A DNA stretch of 30,004 nucleotides from Rhodospirillaceae bacterium CCH5-H10 (GCA_001557035.1 LSKJ01000762.1:1-30004), one strand, 5' to 3'; positions 22,923 through 29,423 are shown, counted from the first letter of the stretch. Notes: generated by a model from the letters alone, not told the origin. A program made the numbers and translations.

Positions 22923-23006
22923 TCAGTGAAGCCAACCCAGCATCCACATCAGCAGGAGCACGGGAATCGGAACCCCCAGAAACCAAAGCAGAGCGGCGCG
23001 TCCCAT
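22923..23006 (-). CDS. 27-residue membrane peptide, stress-regulated
   Basis: ATG 23006 preceded by GAGG at good spacing; product about MGRAALLWFLGVPIPVLLLM then WMLGWLH. One TM helix with a central Pro-x-Pro kink. I recall similar short peptides in other Proteobacteria but know no function. The case for a real gene rests on the ribosome site, the hydrophobic composition and an exact EcfG-type promoter about 48 bp upstream. Confidence 0.68.
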   Translation of the reverse strand: MGRAALLWFLGVPIPVLLLMWMLGWLH

Positions 23007-23053
23007 GAGATCCTCTTTTGATCCTTGATGGCTGAATGAGATTTCCGTGTGGC

Positions 23054-23078
23054 AACGCTCCGGCGCCGCCATGGTTCC
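23054..23078 (-). promoter_or_regulatory. EcfG-type promoter, GGAAC-N16-CGTT
   Basis: On the minus strand GGAAC (23078-23074), 16 bases, CGTT (23057-23054), an exact consensus match. It would drive the 27-aa peptide gene and the glycine-zipper lipoprotein. Confidence 0.75.
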
Positions 23079-23184
23079 CACAAGCCGATTCCGAGTATCC
23101 CTCTCACAACAAAAACGCCGGGATGTGGTTGCCGATGCGATTTGCCCTTTCGGCCCGACCTCACGATCCCCAAATAAACGAGTG

Positions 23185-23649
23185 ATGAAGGATGAGATCG
23201 TCGCTCTTCTGCCGGATCTGCGTGCCTTTGCGCGTTTCATGTGTCGCGAGCGGGAAGCGGCGGACGATCTCGTCCAGAACACCATTCTCGCCGCGCTCGA
23301 CAAGCGCGAGCAATTCATGCCCGGGACGAACCTGAAGGGCTGGCTGTTCACCATCATGCGGAATCGATTCTATTCCGACCTCCGCACGCAGCGTCGCCGC
23401 CCGCTCACCATAGACAACGAGGCGGCCGCGCCGCTTCCCGCGGTGGATAACCCCGAAGCCACGCTCGCCCTGAAGGAGTTGTCCTCGGAATTGTGGAAAC
23501 TCAATCCGCAATCGCGGGAGGCGCTGGTCCTGATCGGCGCCGGCGGATTCTCCTATGAGGAAGCGGCGAGCCTGTGCGGTTGCTCGGTCGGCACCCTCAA
23601 AGCGCGGGTTTCGCGAGCCAGAAAGCTCCTGTCGGAAAAGCTCCAGTAG
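23185..23649 (+). CDS. ecfG: ECF sigma factor, EcfG type
   Basis: A 154-residue sigma factor starting at ATG 23185 (weak ribosome site). Region 2 (about 5-70): LLPDLRAFARFMCREREAADDLVQNTILAALDKREQFMPGTNLKGWLFTIMRNRFYSDLRTQRRR. Region 4 (about 95-150): NPQSREALVLIGAGGFSYEEAASLCGCSVGTLKARVSRAR. The GAGGFSYEEAA..C.CSVGT segment is characteristic of EcfG, the general stress sigma factor sequestered by NepR. It is slightly short for the family. It lies across from phyR as in classical GSR loci, but nepR is not its immediate neighbour: a second sigma gene intervenes. Confidence 0.9.
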   Translation: MKDEIVALLPDLRAFARFMCREREAADDLVQNTILAALDKREQFMPGTNLKGWLFTIMRNRFYSDLRTQRRRPLTIDNEAAAPLPAVDNPEATLALKELSSELWKLNPQSREALVLIGAGGFSYEEAASLCGCSVGTLKARVSRARKLLSEKLQ

Positions 23650-23703
23650 CGCCTCGTGACCGGATTTCTGCAGGTTTTTCAAAGAATTAAAAATAATAGT
23701 CGT

Positions 23704-23750
23704 CGTCGTGTAACCAATTGGCCTCCCCGACATTCGTTCAGTACACGACG
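23704..23750. repeat. 9-bp inverted repeat before the second sigma gene
   Basis: CGTCGTGTA (23704-23712) and TACACGACG (23742-23750) are exact complements, 29 bases apart, 22 bp before ATG 23773. A palindrome CCAATTGG lies at 23714-23721 inside the loop. The surrounding 23670-23700 is unusually AT-rich. It could be an operator or a leader stem-loop. Confidence 0.45.
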
Positions 23751-23772
23751 CATCAATTCGGGAGACACCTAC

Positions 23773-24345
23773 ATGACGACGCAGACCCAGGACTCCGGCG
23801 ACTTCCACGAGCAGCTGAAGACGATCCTGCCCCGCCTGCGCATCTATGCACTGTCGTTGACCCGGGACCGCGATCAGGCGGACGATCTGGTCCACGATAC
23901 CGTTATCAAGGCTCTCACCGGTCGCAACAGCTTCCAGCAGGGCACCAATCTGGCGGCCTGGCTGTTCCGTATCCAGCGCAACGAATTCATTTCCGGCCTG
24001 CGCCGCCGCCGTCCGACCGTCCCCGTCGACACGGCCATCGCGGAAACACTGTCTCACCCCCCCCATCAGGAAAGCGGATTGGTCATGCGCGAGTTCATGT
24101 CGGCGTTCGGCAAGCTCGCGGCGGCCCAGCGTGAGGCTCTTCTCCTCGCAGTCCTCGAGGGCCTTCCCTACGAGACGATCGCCGAGCACACCGGTGTGTC
24201 GGTCGGTACCGTGAAGAGCCGCATCTCCCGCGCGCGGGACACGCTGGAGCGCCTGTTGCTGGAGGGTGATACCCGTCACCCGACGGACACGCGCCGTCCC
24301 TCCGTCGACCGTCGTGACGACGCTCTTGCCGCGACCACCCGTTAA
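23773..24345 (+). CDS. Second ECF sigma factor, EcfG-like paralogue
   Basis: A 190-residue protein with GGGAG before ATG 23773. Region 2: LPRLRIYALSLTRDRDQADDLVHDTVIKALTGRNSFQQGTNLAAWLFRIQRNEFISGLRRRRP. Region 4 (about 110-160): LAAAQREALLLAVLEGLPYETIAEHTGVSVGTVKSRISRARDTLERLL. A 28-residue hydrophilic, Arg/Asp-rich tail follows. It is related to the first sigma factor but has a different recognition helix (EHTGVSVGTVKSR against SLCGCSVGTLKAR), so promoter preference may differ. It is 116 bp upstream of nepR and is the sigma gene adjacent to it. Confidence 0.9.
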   Translation: MTTQTQDSGDFHEQLKTILPRLRIYALSLTRDRDQADDLVHDTVIKALTGRNSFQQGTNLAAWLFRIQRNEFISGLRRRRPTVPVDTAIAETLSHPPHQESGLVMREFMSAFGKLAAAQREALLLAVLEGLPYETIAEHTGVSVGTVKSRISRARDTLERLLLEGDTRHPTDTRRPSVDRRDDALAATTR

Positions 24346-24461
24346 GGCCTCTTTTCAGCCAGGCGTTTGAGTGCGACATAGTCATGAGTGGTCCCACGGG
24401 GAGAATTGAATGGGTCGGACAGGATCCCGCGGAGTGGGTTTCCGCCCCCGGGGAGCGTGTT

Positions 24462-24692
24462 ATGGCGACCAATGACGATATGGCTGAGGATGGTCGCGCT
24501 GCTAAGTCAGCGCGTGCCAAGCCCAAGGGCAACGATCGCCCCTTCGACATGTGGCTGCACAAGCAGCTACATGCGATGTACGACGAGATCGCGAGCGAGC
24601 CTCTTCCCGACGATCTGCTCAACCTTATCGACAAGGACGCCGCGAGCGCAGGCAAGAAAGGTTCTTCCACGGACGAGCCTTCCAAGAAGTAG
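24462..24692 (+). CDS. nepR: NepR anti-sigma factor
   Basis: A 76-residue protein. I take ATG 24462 with GGGAG at 24451-24455; ATG 24384 would give 102 residues but has no ribosome site. The core at 28-57, FDMWLHKQLHAMYD then EIASEPLPDDLLNLID, matches the two-helix NepR signature (WL...L...YDE....PLPDD...L). Flanks are disordered and charged. NepR binds EcfG and holds it inactive until phospho-PhyR captures NepR. The order here is sigma, sigma, nepR rather than nepR-ecfG. A clear terminator follows. Confidence 0.9.
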   Translation: MATNDDMAEDGRAAKSARAKPKGNDRPFDMWLHKQLHAMYDEIASEPLPDDLLNLIDKDAASAGKKGSSTDEPSKK

Positions 24693-24722
24693 GTTTTACG
24701 TTTCGCGCTGATAGCCTGATAC

Positions 24723-24754
24723 AACCGCCCCGCATCCGGGGCGGTTTGCTTTTG
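24723..24754 (+). terminator. Rho-independent terminator of nepR
   Basis: A 10-bp stem AACCGCCCCG/CGGGGCGGTT (24723-24732 and 24737-24746), loop CATC, then TTGCTTTT on the plus strand. Confidence 0.88.
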
Positions 24755-24763
24755 TGCGCCCCC

Positions 24764-24799
24764 GTAGAAGAAATGGCGGCAGTCTCGCGACCGCCGCCA
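24764..24799 (-). terminator. Minus-strand terminator of the candidate small RNA
   Basis: On the minus strand an 11-bp stem (24799-24789 with 24784-24774) closed by a GCGA tetraloop, then ATTTCTTCT. One pair is G.U on the minus strand but an A.C mismatch on the plus strand, so the hairpin favours minus-strand RNA. Confidence 0.65.
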
Positions 24800-24858
24800 C
24801 CCCTGTCCGCGGATCGCCGGTCAGCCCGGCCGACGCTCCACGTACTCCTGTTCCGTGG
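24764..24858 (-). ncRNA. Candidate GSR small RNA (about 95 nt), convergent to nepR
   Basis: The minus strand of the nepR-SDR interval has an exact EcfG promoter (24865-24890) and, about 95 bases downstream, an intrinsic terminator with a GNRA tetraloop and U-rich tail. Between them no plausible protein is encoded: the only SD-like start (AGGAG then GTG near 24838) opens a six-codon frame. The predicted RNA is GC-rich with a purine-rich 5' part and a second hairpin-prone stretch in the middle. A stress-induced small RNA next to nepR would fit post-transcriptional output of the response. Ends and function are inferred. Confidence 0.5.
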
Positions 24859-24864
24859 CAGGCT

Positions 24865-24890
24865 AACGGGCGCGACCTGTCGGGGGTTCC
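24865..24890 (-). promoter_or_regulatory. EcfG-type promoter of the candidate small RNA, GGAAC-N17-CGTT
   Basis: On the minus strand GGAAC (24890-24886), 17 bases, CGTT (24868-24865): exact consensus. It points away from the SDR gene and toward nepR, with no protein gene on that strand before the terminator at 24764-24799. Confidence 0.7.
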
Positions 24891-24932
24891 TCGCCTCGGC
24901 TATACAGGCCCAACGAAAACGGGAGCAAAGCA

Positions 24933-25697
24933 ATGAAACTGTTCGATCTTTCGGGCCGGGTGGCCGTCGTCACGGGCGGCAATGGCGGGATCGGTCTCGG
25001 CATGGCCAAGGGCATGGCACTCGCAGGCGCCACCGTGGTCGTTGCCGGCCGCGATGCCGGGAAGAACGACGCTGCAGTCGCGGAGCTCAGGGCCATCGGG
25101 GCAAATGCCAGCGCGATTGCGGTCGACGTTCTGCAGGAGGAGTCGTGCCGCGCCCTCATATCCGGCGCCGTGAAGGCCCACGGTCGCCTCGACATCCTGG
25201 TCAACAACGCTGGCATCAACATCCGCAAGCAGCCGCAGGAATACACGCTCGCCGAATGGCACCAGGTGCTCGACAGCAATCTGACCAGCGCCTTCCTGTG
25301 CAGCCATGCCGCCTATCCCGAGATGAAGAAGGGCGGCGGCGGCAAGATGATCAACATCGGCTCGATGATGTCGATCTTCGGCGCGTCCTTCACCACCGCC
25401 TACGCTGCCAGCAAGGGCGGCATCGTGCAGATGACCAAGGCGATGGCCACCGCCTGGGCCCGGGACAACATTCAGGTGAACTCGATCCTGCCCGGCTGGA
25501 TCGACACCGCCCTCACCCAGCGGGCACGCCGCGACGTGCCGGCCCTGCACGATTCCGTGCTGAACCGCACGCCGGCCGGCCGCTGGGGCACGCCGGAGGA
25601 TTTCGCCGGCATCGCGGTCTTCCTGGCCGCACCGGCCTCGGACTACGTCACGGGCGCCGCCATCACCGTCGACGGCGGATACTCCGTCCAGGGCTAG
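24933..25697 (+). CDS. Short-chain dehydrogenase/reductase
   Basis: A 254-residue classical SDR. GGGAGC precedes ATG 24933. Motifs: cofactor loop VVTGGNGGIGLGMA (about 12-25), VAGRDAGKN, DV, NNAG (about 91-94), SMMS (catalytic Ser region), Y-AAS-K (YAASKGG, about 155-159), and ILPGWIDT, then a GRWGTPEDFAGIAVFLAAPASDYVTGAAITVDGGY ending. Arg in the AGRD position suggests possible NADP use. Closest general resemblance is to gluconate 5-dehydrogenase/KduD-type sugar-acid oxidoreductases; the exact substrate is not known. It stands alone and converges on the next gene with a 3-bp gap. Confidence 0.9.
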   Translation: MKLFDLSGRVAVVTGGNGGIGLGMAKGMALAGATVVVAGRDAGKNDAAVAELRAIGANASAIAVDVLQEESCRALISGAVKAHGRLDILVNNAGINIRKQPQEYTLAEWHQVLDSNLTSAFLCSHAAYPEMKKGGGGKMINIGSMMSIFGASFTTAYAASKGGIVQMTKAMATAWARDNIQVNSILPGWIDTALTQRARRDVPALHDSVLNRTPAGRWGTPEDFAGIAVFLAAPASDYVTGAAITVDGGYSVQG

Positions 25698-25700
25698 GGA

Positions 25701-26288
25701 TCAGGGCGACACGATGCGGCAGGTGGCCCGATCGACGAACAGGTCCGTCTTAGGCCCATGGATCACGACACCGCCGCGCACGCCCGCGCCGATGCCCGGC
25801 AGCAGTACCCGCGTATCCTCGACCAGCTTGCCGGCATTGGTGAAGCGGCAGTCGATCATCGGCGCCAGCGTGCCCGCGCTGTTGTTGTTGACGTAAAGCA
25901 CCACCTGCCACCGCCGGGACGGCACGGCACGCAGGCTGGCATTGTCCATGGTCACGAGCGGCGTCGAAGGCCCGGCCGTCGGGCTGGACCAGCCCAGCGG
26001 CACGAAGGCCGGCCGCTGTACCACCCGCCCCTCTATGCGGGCCGCCTGCGCCAGCGGATCGAAGGCCAGGTCCGCCGGCGTCGGCTTGCCGATCGGCCCC
26101 TGCCCGACATTCTGGGGAGTCCAGATCTGACCGGTCTTGGGATCGCGAAACTCGGGCCCACCGGGGGTCGCCGGGATGTCGATGCTGCTGCGCGGAGCAG
26201 ACGACGACGTCGCCGGAGATTGGGCAACCGCCGCTGAAGTCAGCGTCGTTGCGAACAGCGCGGCCAGTATCGTCTTCGGCATCAGCAT
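25701..26288 (-). CDS. Secreted protein of unknown family (paralogue B)
   Basis: A 195-residue protein with GGGAG upstream of ATG 26288 (ATG 26282 also possible). Signal peptide about MLMPKTILAALFATTLTSAAVA. The mature part aligns by eye along its whole length with the protein at 16133-16723: FRDPKTGQIWTPQNVG, AFDP, VVQRP, TAGPSTPLVTMD..SLRAVPSRRWQVVLYVNNNSA, C.FTN.GKLVEDTRVLL, GP.TDLFVDRATCRIVSP. Two cysteines are shared. Function unknown; periplasmic or secreted. It starts 32 bp after cpaA on the same strand, so it may belong to the flp-cpaA unit, whereas its paralogue is linked to csbD. Confidence 0.8.
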   Translation of the reverse strand: MLMPKTILAALFATTLTSAAVAQSPATSSSAPRSSIDIPATPGGPEFRDPKTGQIWTPQNVGQGPIGKPTPADLAFDPLAQAARIEGRVVQRPAFVPLGWSSPTAGPSTPLVTMDNASLRAVPSRRWQVVLYVNNNSAGTLAPMIDCRFTNAGKLVEDTRVLLPGIGAGVRGGVVIHGPKTDLFVDRATCRIVSP

Positions 26289-26320
26289 GGAATTGGGCTC
26301 CCTTCCCGTCGGCGTCAGTC

Positions 26321-26830
26321 TCAACCGAGAGACAGCTTCAGTGCAACCCAAAGCCCGCCGACGGCGATGGCCGGCCCGTAGGGCACCCGGCTCCGCAGCC
26401 GATTGCGCAGTGTCGCCTCTCCCCGGCTCGAGACGGGGCCGATCGGCGCCCCTGCCATGATGGCGAGGCCGAGCACACCGCCCACCAGCGCCGTGACCAG
26501 CAAGAGATCGACGACGTGGGCGGGACCGGCGAACAGGCCGACAGCGGCAAGAAACTTCACGTCACCGCCGCCGATCATTCCGCTCGCAAAGGCCACCGCA
26601 CCCGCGCAGAACAAACCGGCCGCGCAGGCGACCGAAACCCCAAGAAAAAGCGGTGAAAGTTCGCCTGTAAGCCAGCCGGCGACAGCCCAGACGCCGAACA
26701 GGGCGGCGATGCCGAGCGACAGCTCGTTGCCGATCCTCAGGGTCCGCAAATCCTGCCAGGCGGCCACGAGCAGAAGGCCTGCCAGAAGGACAAGGCAGCC
26801 GGTCTGGAAGAGCAATCCCAGATGCGGCAA
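26321..26830 (-). CDS. cpaA: Prepilin peptidase CpaA/TadV (A24 family)
   Basis: A 169-residue inner-membrane aspartic protease that cleaves Flp-type prepilins. The catalytic Asp are in AAWQDLRTLRIGNELS (D27) and MIGGGDVKFLAAV; about five or six TM segments. The TadV/CpaA form lacks the N-terminal methylase domain, fitting this length. The start appears to be TTG 26830, with no strong ribosome site. It follows the flp pilin gene by 16 bp. The remaining tad/cpa secretion genes are not in the window. Confidence 0.9.
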   Translation of the reverse strand: MPHLGLLFQTGCLVLLAGLLLVAAWQDLRTLRIGNELSLGIAALFGVWAVAGWLTGELSPLFLGVSVACAAGLFCAGAVAFASGMIGGGDVKFLAAVGLFAGPAHVVDLLLVTALVGGVLGLAIMAGAPIGPVSSRGEATLRNRLRSRVPYGPAIAVGGLWVALKLSLG

Positions 26831-26846
26831 GGCCTGCGACTACCGG

Positions 26847-27011
26847 TTAGTTGAGGGCGTTGGTCGCCGCGCCGAGGACGTGGCTCACCTTGCCGCTGAC
26901 GGAACGCATCGACGCAATGGCTGCGACGGCGATCAGCGAGGTGATGAGGGTGTACTCGACCGCGGTGGCGCCGTCGGTGTTCTTCATCAAGCGGCGGAAA
27001 ATCGAAAGCAT
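26847..27011 (-). CDS. flp: Flp-type pilin
   Basis: A 54-residue prepilin: MLSIFRRLMKNTDGATAVEYTL then ITSLIAVAAIASMRSVSGKVSHVLGAATNALN. The basic leader ends at a Gly (D-G-ATAVEY), the A24 cleavage site; Glu is at mature position +5 and Tyr at +6, as in Flp pilins, followed by the hydrophobic helix. GGAG lies 7-10 bases before ATG 27011. CpaA directly downstream is its probable processing peptidase. Assembled Flp pili mediate surface attachment. Confidence 0.92.
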   Translation of the reverse strand: MLSIFRRLMKNTDGATAVEYTLITSLIAVAAIASMRSVSGKVSHVLGAATNALN

Positions 27012-27069
27012 TTCTATCTCCAGCTCAATATTGACGGCCGCCCAGCAGCCCGCTCGAAATCACTTAGCA

Positions 27070-27098
27070 AGCGTACTTAAAGTGAATTGGCAGGTCAA
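27070..27098 (-). promoter_or_regulatory. Possible housekeeping promoter of flp-cpaA
   Basis: On the minus strand TTGACC (27098-27093), 17 bases, TACGCT (27075-27070), within a markedly AT-rich stretch (about 27055-27170). It would give a leader of about 50 nt. The rest of 27012-27212 shows no gene. Confidence 0.4.
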
Positions 27099-27212
27099 TT
27101 GAAACTAGACCAATTTGTGTCATCTTTTCTAACAATATGATTTTTATAGGGAATTTTTGCGCGTCGCTGCCATCGCCCTGCGAATCGCCGCCCATCCTGC
27201 GAAAGCCAGAAA

Positions 27213-27824
27213 TCAGGAATTTGACTCGGCTTCAAAGCTCGCGAGAACCCGCGCCGCCGCCGTCCAGAAGCACAGCAATGCGACGATTCCGGCCAGCCAG
27301 GAAAAAGCGTCCGGAAATAGGCAGAACAGCACGAAGGCCAGGATCGTCTCCGTCCCTTCCATGAGGCCCGCCGAATGGAAAAAGGATTTGCGCCCCCGCG
27401 CCCCGGTATCGGCCTCCCCCCGGCCGGCGGCCATGACGGCCCGTCCCAGGAAGGAAGCGCAGGTGCAGACGAAGGAAGCGAGCAACACCGCGGCCCAGAC
27501 CGAGTTTTCCGGCCGCGCCAGGGCGAATCCCAGCGGAACGGCGGCATAGAAGACCATGTCGCAGACGATATCGAGATAGCCGCCCTGGGCCGTCGGCCGG
27601 CCATGGCGGGCGACGGCGCCATCCAGCCCGTCGAGCAGGCGATTGACGAGGATCACGCACAGCGCGAGTCCGTAGTGCCCGAACGCCAACAGAGGCACGC
27701 TGGACAGGCCGATGGCGAGGCCGGCAAGGCTCACGGTATTGGCCGAAACCCCGCGGGACGCGATCCACGCGCCAGCGCGATCGAGCGGCGGGTCTATCCA
27801 GCGACGCAGGACGGGATCGAGCAC
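27213..27824 (-). CDS. CDP-alcohol phosphatidyltransferase family protein
   Basis: A 203-residue integral membrane enzyme with a complete CDP-alcohol motif: LDGLDGAVARHGRPTAQGGYLDIVCD, i.e. D(x)2DG(x)2AR(x)8G(x)3D(x)3D. About five or six TM helices. The family joins CDP-diacylglycerol or a related CDP-alcohol to an acceptor alcohol at the cytoplasmic membrane. It is smaller than PssA and clearly different from it, so it may make another lipid; the acceptor is unknown. GTG start at 27824, 15 bp after the pssA stop; the last gene of the psd-pssA operon. Confidence 0.88.
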   Translation of the reverse strand: MLDPVLRRWIDPPLDRAGAWIASRGVSANTVSLAGLAIGLSSVPLLAFGHYGLALCVILVNRLLDGLDGAVARHGRPTAQGGYLDIVCDMVFYAAVPLGFALARPENSVWAAVLLASFVCTCASFLGRAVMAAGRGEADTGARGRKSFFHSAGLMEGTETILAFVLFCLFPDAFSWLAGIVALLCFWTAAARVLASFEAESNS

Positions 27825-27839
27825 CGGCGTCGCCGCAGG

Positions 27840-28673
27840 CTATTCGCGCGGCGGCATTCCATTGTCGACGGAGCGCAGCGGCACGACCGCCGCCGCCTCG
27901 GCGGCCTTGCGGTCCTGCAGCGTCTGGCGGCGATGGGAGGCTATGCTGAACGGGATCAGGCACAAATACCCCAGGCCGATCAGCGACAGCGCAATCCAGG
28001 GAGCACTGGCCAGAACACCCATCACCAGAGCCGCCGCAAGCAGCGCCGGCAGCACCAGGTGACGCGGTATCCGGCCCTTCTTGAAGGAAAAGGTGGGAAG
28101 GCGGCTGACCATGAGGCCACCGACGGCCACCAGTACGACGCCCACGACCACGGCATGGCGCGGCCACGCAGCCTCGATTTCGAAGCTCACCATCAGCGGC
28201 ATCAGGGCGAGCAACGCCCCGGCCGGCGCCGGAACCCCGGTGAAGAAGGAGCCCGTCCAGGCGGGCGGCGGCACATCCGCTTCCAGAGCGGTGTTGAAGC
28301 GCGCAAGCCGCAGGGCCGAGCAGATCGGGAACATCAGCGTCACGACCCAGCCCAGGGCGCCCGCATGGGTGAGCGAGGCGAGGTAGAGCACGAGCGCGGG
28401 CGCCACGCCGAAGCAGAGGAAATCCGACAGGGAGTCGAGTTCGGCACCGAACCGGCTGGTCACACCCAGCCGCCGCGCGACCCGCCCGTCGAGCGCATCG
28501 AAGATCGCCGCCACGATGATCGCGATCACCGCGAGCCGCATCTGGCCTTGGAGGCCGAAGCGGATGGCCGACAGGCCCGAGCAAAGCGCCGCGAGCGTCA
28601 GGATGTTGGGGATCAGGCGGTTGATCGAGAACCCGCGCAATCCGCTCCGCTGTGAACGCCGCTCGCTGTCCAT
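27840..28673 (-). CDS. pssA: CDP-diacylglycerol-serine O-phosphatidyltransferase
   Basis: A 277-residue membrane enzyme making phosphatidylserine from CDP-diacylglycerol and serine. It opens with INRLIPNILTLAALCSGLSAIRF, typical of type II PssA, and carries the catalytic motif FDALDGRVARRLGVTSRFGAELDSLSDFLCFGVAPALV. Multiple TM helices and a basic C-terminal tail. ATG 28673 is preferred because GGAG is 8 bases before it. Placed between psd and a second CDP-alcohol transferase, with short gaps on either side. Confidence 0.95.
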   Translation of the reverse strand: MDSERRSQRSGLRGFSINRLIPNILTLAALCSGLSAIRFGLQGQMRLAVIAIIVAAIFDALDGRVARRLGVTSRFGAELDSLSDFLCFGVAPALVLYLASLTHAGALGWVVTLMFPICSALRLARFNTALEADVPPPAWTGSFFTGVPAPAGALLALMPLMVSFEIEAAWPRHAVVVGVVLVAVGGLMVSRLPTFSFKKGRIPRHLVLPALLAAALVMGVLASAPWIALSLIGLGYLCLIPFSIASHRRQTLQDRKAAEAAAVVPLRSVDNGMPPRE

Positions 28674-28703
28674 GTCCCTGCTCCGTCCCTGCACCCCGGG
28701 GCG

Positions 28704-29396
28704 CTAGAATTCGATGGCGGTTCGCGGCCCCGAAACGACGGGATCGAGTTCGGCCATCACGGTCTCGCCGCCGATCATGCGCTGGCCCGGCGAAACCAGC
28801 AGGCGCGCACCTTCCGGCAGGTAGAGATCCGTACGACTACCAAAGCGGATGTGGCCGAATCGTTCCCCCGCGACGACTGCCTGCCCCGGCTTCACGTAGC
28901 AGACGATACGGCGGGCCACGTAACCCGCGATCTGCACGCAGCCGATGAGCCTTCCGTCGGCACGGCGCAGGGCCACGGCTGTACGCTCGTTGTCCTCGCT
29001 CGCCTTGTCGGCGTTGGCGCTCAGGAACTTGCCCGGCCGGTAGGCCACCACCTCGACGGTTCCCGCGCAGGGGCTGCGGTTGATGTGCACGTCGAACACG
29101 CTGAGGAAGATCGACACCCGCGTCAGCGGCTTGTCGCCCAAGCCCAGCTCGGCGGGCGGCACGGCATCGACCACCATCTGCACCAGCCCGTCGGCCGGCG
29201 CGATCAGCAGCCCGTCATCCTGCGGCACGCCGCGCGGCGGGTCGCGGAAGAAGTAGATCGACCACAGAGTCACGACCATCAGGGGCCAGAACAGCCACGC
29301 CACGCCAGTCAGCGCCGCCAGGAACGTCGCGGTCGCGAAAAGACCGATGAAGCGCCATCCGTCGGCAAGGATCGGCACCAGGAAATTTGCCAACAT
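28704..29396 (-). CDS. psd: Phosphatidylserine decarboxylase proenzyme
   Basis: A 230-residue short-form Psd, converting phosphatidylserine to phosphatidylethanolamine. TM segments about 13-46 near the N-terminus (GLFATATFLAALTGVAWLFWPLMVV), then YFFRDPPR, IAPADG, RVSIFLSVFDVHINRSPCAG and GHIRFGSRTDLYLPEG. Self-cleavage at Gly-Ser in FGSRTD yields the pyruvoyl group; short forms use GS in place of LGST. With pssA 30 bp downstream this forms the PE synthesis operon. Confidence 0.95.
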   Translation of the reverse strand: MLANFLVPILADGWRFIGLFATATFLAALTGVAWLFWPLMVVTLWSIYFFRDPPRGVPQDDGLLIAPADGLVQMVVDAVPPAELGLGDKPLTRVSIFLSVFDVHINRSPCAGTVEVVAYRPGKFLSANADKASEDNERTAVALRRADGRLIGCVQIAGYVARRIVCYVKPGQAVVAGERFGHIRFGSRTDLYLPEGARLLVSPGQRMIGGETVMAELDPVVSGPRTAIEF

Positions 29397-29423
29397 GGGT
29401 CGGGCGCACTCCGTTTGCGAAGG

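Noticed and set aside
24384..24461. A longer nepR start (102 residues)
   Set aside because: No ribosome site before ATG 24384; GGGAG precedes ATG 24462, and the shorter form fits NepR size.
26224..26250. GCAAC...CGTT on the plus strand
   Set aside because: The spacer is 18 bases and the site lies in the coding region of the opposite-strand secreted protein, with no plus-strand gene after it.
27232..28584. Long open frames on both strands over pssA and the CDP-alcohol transferase
   Set aside because: Shadows of the two lipid genes, which carry complete family motifs in their own frame.
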